Positions 57,895 to 64,000 of a stretch of DNA of 64,000 nt are shown here, one piece after another (positions within the stretch are counted from its first letter, which is position 1; every line of letters begins with the position of its first letter). This stretch comes from Isoetes taiwanensis (lineage: Eukaryota > Streptophyta > Lycopodiopsida > Isoetales > Isoetaceae), in assembly GCA_021234155.1 (NCBI GenBank), contig JAJEKV010000013.1:10581240-10645239 (forward strand), written 5' to 3'. The position numbers and the translations under genes are program-made. The notes under the pieces were generated by a model. That model was not told the origin of the DNA and searched no databases. It saw nothing but the letters and a program-made list of their open reading frames with translations.

Positions 57895-59278
57895 TCACAA
57901 GAAGGTGGCTTCTAAATCCAAGTAATCTTTCTTCTTCTCTTCTGCCATAGCAGCTAAGGACTCTAACAGTTTGTCGGAACTGGCCAAACTGCCTTCAATT
58001 CGGAGCAGTTCTTGCTCCTTCTCACGTAATGTCTGCTCAATCTCATTTTTTTCATTAAGAAGACGCTTCATTTCACAACTAATGGTGGTAATGTTCCCCT
58101 CAAAAGAGTCCACTGTTGGACCTCGTCTCCGTTTATTGATATCATTGGAGCACTTTAGGGACTCTGCTGCAAATTTTGCCCAATCTACCTTGTAAGCATT
58201 TGGAGCAGCCTGGGCGCGGAAGGTATGAGACCATGCAAATGCTCAGGCAAACAATGTTCTAACTTCTGAATTCTTAAGGCCTCTCTGGTACACTCGAAAG
58301 ATGAGATCATGCAATTCGTCTTCAAATTGTGGCTGGATTTGAGAAACATGCAGTTTACCACCACGAAGATGGGACTTCCATACCATTTCAAATTCTTGTG
58401 GACTGACATCCTTCTTCTTGACCGTCCTAGCTTGGCGGCCATTGTTGGATAAACCCCTAAGGATGTGGAATTCCTCCTTGTTATTGGCAATAGGAAGCTG
58501 AAAAAAATGTCAAGCTAATAAGTATGTGTATAGAGCCGCATGCATATTAGTTTTCTTGCCAAATAAGTACCTTTTCTCGTGACGTGAACATCTCACAATC
58601 TACACGTTATGCTTTAGTGTTGTACATGTAGCAGCCTAAAATTTCCAAATGAACAACAACAATCTACCTAGCATAAAAAAATTATCAGAAAAGACAGCAA
58701 AAATATTAGAGATTTATTTCATAAAAATTGTTACCTGGCTCCATGAAGAAATTAAGCCTTGCTTCGAAGAATCCGTTAACCTGCTTAAACAATTGGTTGC
58801 ACAAAAATTTGAGACACCATTAAGAAGGAAAGTTTAATTGATAACCAAGTTAAATAGAGGCATCAAAATTTAATCCAAACATAGGTTTTAAAGCATGCAA
58901 ATTGTAGAGGACATAGTAACATTCACATTGCTTAGTTCTAGAAATGCTGGGATTTTTTAGAAAAGAATCTATTCTGTGCAGATAATTTCACTTTACCTGA
59001 AATGCAGAGATAACATCAATTTTAGCCTAAAATCCTGGCCTGAGAAAAAACCATGCATTAGACTTCTGAAACATGTTTATATTCACAAGTTCTTCCTTCA
59101 ACGATGCAGATTATGAAAGAATAGCAAAAATGAAACCGACTACATGTTACCTGGAGAGCTGCCTCAAGAAATCCGGTCTCTTCGAAATAGGTTCTCCCGC
59201 TCTCGAGCCTTCATGCCATTCTGTCCCTTCAAAAAAAAAAAGGGAAGCCCTTCCGCCCGTCATCGAATTTCTTTGCAT
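57895..59278 (-). CDS. Three-exon gene for a basic protein with C-terminal coiled coil
   Basis: Function unknown. Exons 59151-59278, 58735-58780 and 57895-58497 have GT-AG borders, and lengths of 128, 46 and 603 bases that keep one frame across both junctions, giving about 258 codons. It starts MQRNSMTGGR; the A11 run at 59231 codes FFFE and may hide an indel. Mid-protein there is NNGRQARTVKKKDVSPQEFE, then FEMVWKSHLRGGKLHVSQIQ and ELHDLIFRVYQRGLKNSEV. Near residue 185 is AYKVDWAKFAAESLKCSND. The end (MKRLLNEKNEIEQTLREKEQ onward) is a heptad-rich coiled coil. One in-frame TGA (58243-58245) interrupts it; removal of a 54-base GT-AG stretch around the TGA would keep frame but is short for a plant intron. 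It converges on the transposase-like gene with a 342-bp gap. Confidence 0.6.
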
Positions 59279-60823
59279 ACGTCGAGACAAGCACAAAAAA
59301 AAGTGCTAAAAAGTGCTACAATTTCGTTTTTTTGCTTAGGTCTAGCATTTTTTCACCCATATGGCATTCAAATATTCGGACATATTGTGTTTGTTGACGA
59401 TTCTCCATTATTATTATCATCATATCATATCACATAGATTTGAAATGGGATTATGTTATGTTTTGAAATTAGGAAACGTGCCCATTTAGTTCCATATAAA
59501 TAAAGAGTGTTATCAAATGTTTGGACATGGTTCAGGCTACTTGAGGTGCTCGACTTTGCACTCCTCATATTCCTAAGGTAGCCCTCTTGCTCATTGCATT
59601 GCTAAGTCTCCCCTTCTCATCCATTTTTTCCTCTTATAATGTTATAGGCCTATACTATTATTTGTTATTTCAAGTTATTAAACATAACTCAAGTTATTTA
59701 GATGCTCAATGTTTTATGAGTTGACAACGGCCCTTCATTTCAGATGGGCATGCCATTGCCGGAGGCCATTGTTATGATGACGTCTAAGATAAAAAAATTT
59801 CTATATATAACAATTAAAGGGAAGGGAGATGAGTTATACCACGTCGAGTGTGGTTGTCAGAGCTTCTTTTTGATACATTATCTGTGGATCGTTTTCTCCC
59901 TAATTCCCTTCTTAATAAACTAGAAGTAATGGAAACAAATTATCCATCTGGCTTCATATTCTACTACCTTGAAAAATACATGGGTTGTGGCTCCCTTGGC
60001 CCTGTAGGCATCTTCAAAGTGGAGGCGAAATGGTGGATGGTAGGATAGAGGTTGGGATATTCAGTTACAGTTAATTTAGTAGTTGACAGTTGGTCATGTG
60101 TGGATTATCGAATGTACTTTGAATATTTTAATACTGATATTGGCACATATTTAATGTTACGCGGAGGTGTGGGGTTTGATATGTGCATGTTTAGATCTAT
60201 TTTAATTTGGTTTTTCACTCTTGCATTGTAGTACATGGCAGAATTAGTTGAAAGGACCGCTGAGGCTATAGTTGTAGATAATGGAATTGATGAATCCTCA
60301 ACTGCACATATGAATACACATTTGAACAATAAAAAGAAGAGCTACAATGTATCTGGGATGACTATTGGGAAGCGCAATCTGCAGAAGTACAGAGGAAATC
60401 AGATTGCCTTGCATATAGCATCATATAGGAAGCGTACTCCTCAAGTGATGACGAAGAAATTGCAGCCACAAGTGGATAGACATGTATTATAAGATACATA
60501 TTTGTGAGACGATGGCGTGATCGAGGAAAAAGACTTTTAGATGAATTGATCACTTTGTGTGCTTGTGATATTTAGATAATCATGCTATTAATATGGATGT
60601 ATTATAAGACACATATTTGCAAGACGGTATATGCTAGCAGTATAAGCCGATTATAAGATATATATATTATGAGATGAATTGCAAATTATGCCATTTTATG
60701 CTACATAATAAATAGACAATATTTTTTAAATGTTAAAGTAATGATCTATGTTGTAGAAGGAACGATGAATTGTATTAGACCCATCACAAGATATATGTTG
60801 TGAGATGAATTGCAAATTGTGTC
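59279..60823 (+). other. Unassigned, with exon-like pieces on plus strand
   Basis: Around 59740-59830 the plus strand reads MPLPEAIVMMTSKIKKFLYI and GKGDELYHVECGCQSFF. A frame at 60235-60492 (85 codons, MAELVERTAEAIVVDNGIDE) follows a possible acceptor (cattgtag) and has a basic C-terminal half (MTIGKRNLQKYRGNQ). They may be exons of one gene, but I could not join them and recognise no family. A block near 60727-60780 (GAACGATGAATTGTATTAGA) recurs near 63930-63985. Confidence 0.35.
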
Positions 60824-61088
60824 GTGCATATTCACACGGGGGGTGACTCCGGGCATCGAGGAGTCGTTGGATGAGCATATATGCCTTTTATTCCTCGATC
60901 TAGACCGGTATATAGATCCTCGTTTGTGGGGTATGCCAGTGCACAAGTTTTGGTATCTTCAGATATAACATAGTTTATAAATACTATAAGATTTGAGACA
61001 ATGTAATATATGGTGTTGATTTTGTACATGTATAACATGATTTTAAGGGCTCTCCTTCCCCCTAAATCACCCCCGTGTGAATATGCAC
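60824..61088. mobile_element. Foldback (MITE-like) element, about 265 bp
   Basis: The left end is GTGCATATTCACACGGGGG with TGA shortly after (60824-60846). The right end at 61067-61088 is its reverse complement, TCACCCCCGTGTGAATATGC with AC following. About 22 bp pair. The interior is unrelated AT-rich sequence with no coding frame. A target-site duplication is not evident, so the exact boundaries and superfamily are open. Confidence 0.75.
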
Positions 61089-62018
61089 CCAAACCAAAGG
61101 GGGATTAAGGGGGAATTTTATTTTTAAGTGTGGAATGCAATGGTTTGTATTAATTAATGTTAATGGTAGTTATGTGTTGGTAGTTATGCTAAAAAATGTT
61201 TTTGGCCCTTCGGGCCCCAAGAAAGGAGGTAAACTTTAATGGCCTTAGGAATTGTGTAAAGATTGATGAAAAAAATAGAAAAGCATTTAATACAAACCAA
61301 ACAGTTGCATAATTCTCATCATATGATTATGTGAGAATCGATAGAAATATCAACATATTGCCACAATTTATTGAACTTACATGGCATAGCAAATACTGTA
61401 GCATCAATATAAACATATTGAATATGCGTGGCATAGCGAATACTGTAGCATCAAACACTCCTTTGAGATTTAATAAACGTGTGTGAATAGGGACGACATT
61501 TGTCTACTTAATGCTTATAAATTTGGTAGCGTAAATCAGATTAATGAAACAATGCATGCCGACCTTCAAAATACCAAAGAAGATTGTTTAACACCCAAAA
61601 GAATAAATATTTCAAAATGTGGTATTCCTACTAGATCTCGTAAACATTATGTACCGGGTTCTACATTAAATAGCAAACAAGATAAAGGGAAAAAAACGGG
61701 TAATAGAGGCGGTTGAGGCCCCGATCTTGAAGCCCGATCTTGCATGTTAACAGGATTTCCTTCAAAGATCACCACGTAAAATACATTCATTTCAAAATAC
61801 ATTCATTTCCATGGATCGTGGCGTGATAACATTGGTGCGCTTACGCGACAACCTATTTTCAAAACGGATGTCTCACTTCTAATAACAAACCCACTCTCTC
61901 GAACACACAATTGCACCCTCATGCCCTGAATATACCAAGGCAAGGGTTACAATTTATAAACCGATGGAGGAATGAAAATGATATAAATGGAATCCTAGAT
62001 ACCTCGTGAGATGATCAA

Positions 62019-62023
<5 letters not shown>
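61089..62023. other. Unassigned
   Basis: Contains a small GC hairpin (GGCCCTTCGGGCCC at about 61204-61217), a short direct repeat with CATAGC(A/G)AATACTGTAGCATC at about 61385 and 61432, and a 77-codon plus-strand frame at 61483-61716 that is unrecognised. Confidence 0.4.
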
Positions 62024-62049
<26 letters not shown>

Positions 62050-62466
62050 TGAAGGCAAGATATTTATGCAAAGGTTTATTGCAGCTTCTAGGCACTTTAT
62101 TGCCCTTTGTTGTTCGGGGACTCAAAATTTATGGTTGAGCCTCGAATTCATGGTGCACCCATCAAGATATCGGATGTAATAGTCCCGAGAGACAAGCAAA
62201 GACACTAGTGAGTGTGAGACGCCTAAAAGGCAACCAAAGATCCAACTTGAAATTATAATAAGTGCACTTTCTTCCTCTAATCCGAACAAAGCAAAAGCAA
62301 ACATCAACAGAAGCTTTGAAATACGAGAGGTGTCGATCAAGAAAAAAAGCATACTTGGCAAGCATGGTGTCCAAGACAAAACAAAACGCATTTTGGTAAG
62401 CATAGGTCCGTCACGACAGAATGAACATTCACAATAGAATAAATCTCGATGCAAAGTCCGGAGCAT
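62024..62466 (-). mobile_element. Probable retroelement 3' end, minus strand
   Basis: A T27 run at 62024-62050 on the plus strand is a polyA tail on the minus strand, preceded in sense by GCAATAAACC and GGGCAATAAAGTG, polyadenylation-like sequences. A minus-strand frame of 114 codons at 62122-62466 (IIISSWIFGCLLGVSHSLV) ends before the tail. The piece could be the end of a LINE or a processed transcript. No RT motif is seen. Confidence 0.45.
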
Positions 62467-62899
62467 TCGATGAGAAGCTCACGACAACAACAAGAACCCT
62501 AAAATGCGTAAACACAAAACATAAAACCATTCATTTACCAATTTGTACTACTTGCCTTCATTGGATAAAGCTGCAAGGCTTGATGCAGATAGTCCAAGGA
62601 CTCAAAAATCTACTTCTTCGTCAAGAAAATTGCCGAAAAAATAAAGTAAAAAACCGAACCTTTTTGAGACATCGAGAAGTTAAAAGATACATGTTGTCCG
62701 CATACGGAACTTAACATCCATCAACTGTTGACCTTAAAGGAGAAACATCCTCAATGTCATTTGGTATCAAGGCACCATGTAGGTCCGGGGCGTTAGAATA
62801 AGTGCCATTCAAAGATAGTCCTATTATTATCCACGACTTACGTCATTTGTCACATTGGACTCCTTTTCGTCTTTGCTGCCGCTTTTTCTACAAAGCTGC
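62467..62899. other. Unassigned
   Basis: Nothing recognised; a plus-strand frame at 62421-62714 looks like chance. Confidence 0.4.
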
Positions 62900-63364
62900 C
62901 TATTTAGGGTACAAAATGTGATCACTTATCTCAGTAGGCATTCTAGGATGAAATTGGATGAATACAATGTTTCGACCCAATAATACGGGGGCATAGCCAT
63001 GACGCTTGGAGTTCCGTTTCCAAAAGCTCAATATCCTTCTCATTCGCTTGAGCAGTGCAGTAGCATGGCTAACAAGATCTTCAAAAGGCAAAGTGCATAT
63101 ACTCATAGACTTTATAATGTCAATGTCGTTAGTAAGAGATACGATTTTATCATTCAGCTTTTGAACAAAAGCAGCTGTTTTCTCACCTGGAAATAAACGT
63201 GAGGCTCTCAGTCTATAAGGAAGGAAAAACACACCTGAAGGGAACACAGAAAAATTACCGGAGTTCGGATATGCAGGCATCTGGCAAGCTCTATGTAGAG
63301 CTTTGCATGACGACTCCAGACGTGAGCAAAAGGTCTTGAGGTCAGAACAAAATGTAGCGGCCAT
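62900..63364 (-). CDS. Hypothetical protein, 154 codons
   Basis: Unrecognised. It starts MAATFCSDLKTFCSRLESSC and continues with FVQKLNDKIVSLTNDIDIIK near residues 86-105, which is helical and coiled-coil-like, then LLKRMRRILSFWKRNSKRHG. It lies on the same strand as the polyA-tailed piece at 62024 and may be an upstream part of that element. It could equally be an isolated exon. Confidence 0.3.
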   Translation of the reverse strand: MAATFCSDLKTFCSRLESSCKALHRACQMPAYPNSGNFSVFPSGVFFLPYRLRASRLFPGEKTAAFVQKLNDKIVSLTNDIDIIKSMSICTLPFEDLVSHATALLKRMRRILSFWKRNSKRHGYAPVLLGRNIVFIQFHPRMPTEISDHILYPK

Positions 63365-64000
63365 GGCAGGACTTCAATAGGCTTTTCGAATTTCTGTAGC
63401 AGACAAGCAGACCGTGACATGCAATTCTATATGTCTTCAAGGGGTACAATGGTGGAACCGTCTGAAGAAATCAGACCTCCTATTTGCAGATCTCTTCAGT
63501 GCTTTAAAGCAACGTCATACAGATAGGATAGGAAAACTTGGCCCAAGATCTGAGTTTCAGCATAAATTACACTATGTCACAAACCCGGATAGGAAACCTT
63601 GGCCCAAGATCTGAGCTTCAGCGGAATAGCAAGAGTCGTAAACAGAGCCCATAAGAAATCGAAACTTTTACCCTAAAATTTTACCTAAAGTAAACAGGCC
63701 CGAGCCTTGCATGGCACGCCTCCTTATAAAAATAATAGAAAAAAAAACAAAAGGAGTAAACCATTGCAGAATTGAATTTTGTCAACAATAAATGTGATGC
63801 GTACTCTATAAATACTAATTAGTAGATCTTGTGTAATACGGCCATCAAATCTCATAAAAACCATAGAAAAAAATGTATAAAAATCTAAAACAAACCCCCT
63901 GTTATAATGCTAGATATTGATAGTATTTTTTAGATGTTATAAATAATGACTCATGTCTTAGAACGAACGATGAATTGTGTTAATAATGCCATTTCTCTCT
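63365..64000. other. Unassigned right edge
   Basis: A direct repeat of about 32 bp (ATAGGAAA(A/C)CTTGGCCCAAG) lies at about 63528 and 63590. The last 70 bases resemble 60727-60780 (ATGTTATAAATAATGA...GAACGATGAATTGTGTTA), so a repeat seen earlier seems to restart at the window edge. Confidence 0.45.

Noticed and set aside
58242..58296. A fourth intron of 54 bases around the TGA
   Set aside because: It has GT-AG borders and keeps frame but is shorter than usual plant introns; left as an open alternative rather than annotated.

Overview
The window looks like nuclear DNA of a land plant with a large, transposon-rich genome. Plant signs are exons of a peroxisomal acyl-CoA oxidase of the ACX3 type, a nepenthesin-like aspartic protease fragment, a plant-type tRNA-Ala(AGC), plant LINE remnants with polyA tails, and Helitron 3' ends. 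Intact genes are rare and old repeats are common, so a fern or another non-flowering plant seems more likely than a compact angiosperm. That placement is inference. There are no operons, CRISPR arrays or phage genes.

Layout. 0-3 kb: unassigned DNA, a Helitron 3' end, and three minus-strand ACX3-type exons. 3-8 kb: polypurine tracts, a repeated block with a palindromic core, and a minisatellite. 8.1-9.9 kb: plus-strand LINE remnant with a polyA tail. 10.9-12.5 kb: minus-strand 5'-truncated LINE with a long open RT frame, ending in a pentanucleotide tail instead of polyA. 15.9-17.3 kb: minus-strand polyA LINE remnant next to an aspartic protease fragment.

17.05-27.63 kb and 27.64-38.94 kb are two copies, in direct tandem, of one segment of about 11 kb. 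They differ by very many short indels, by a roughly 350-bp insertion with inverted repeats, and by a 200-bp local duplication in copy 2. Each carries part of the LINE, the protease fragment, a tRNA-Ala (degenerate in copy 2), a Helitron 3' end, a decayed DDE-type transposase-like gene, and the same minisatellites. 38.9-42.3 kb is unassigned. 42.3-46.2 kb is a near-full-length but heavily frameshifted LINE of the same pentanucleotide-tailed family as the 10.9-12.5 kb element. 46.2-53.5 kb holds little that can be named.

53.8-59.3 kb is the most interesting part. A plus-strand, intron-containing relative of the duplicated transposase-like gene converges on a minus-strand three-exon gene for a basic protein with a coiled-coil end. 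Splice phases in the second gene agree exactly. The two may form one two-gene DNA transposon of a type I cannot name. The transposase-like family shows a DF(x)ENY ... SDGC(x)QFK ... GHGKG(x)DG pattern that could supply a DDD triad. 60.8-61.1 kb is a foldback element, and the end of the window holds another polyA retroelement tail and unassigned ORFs.
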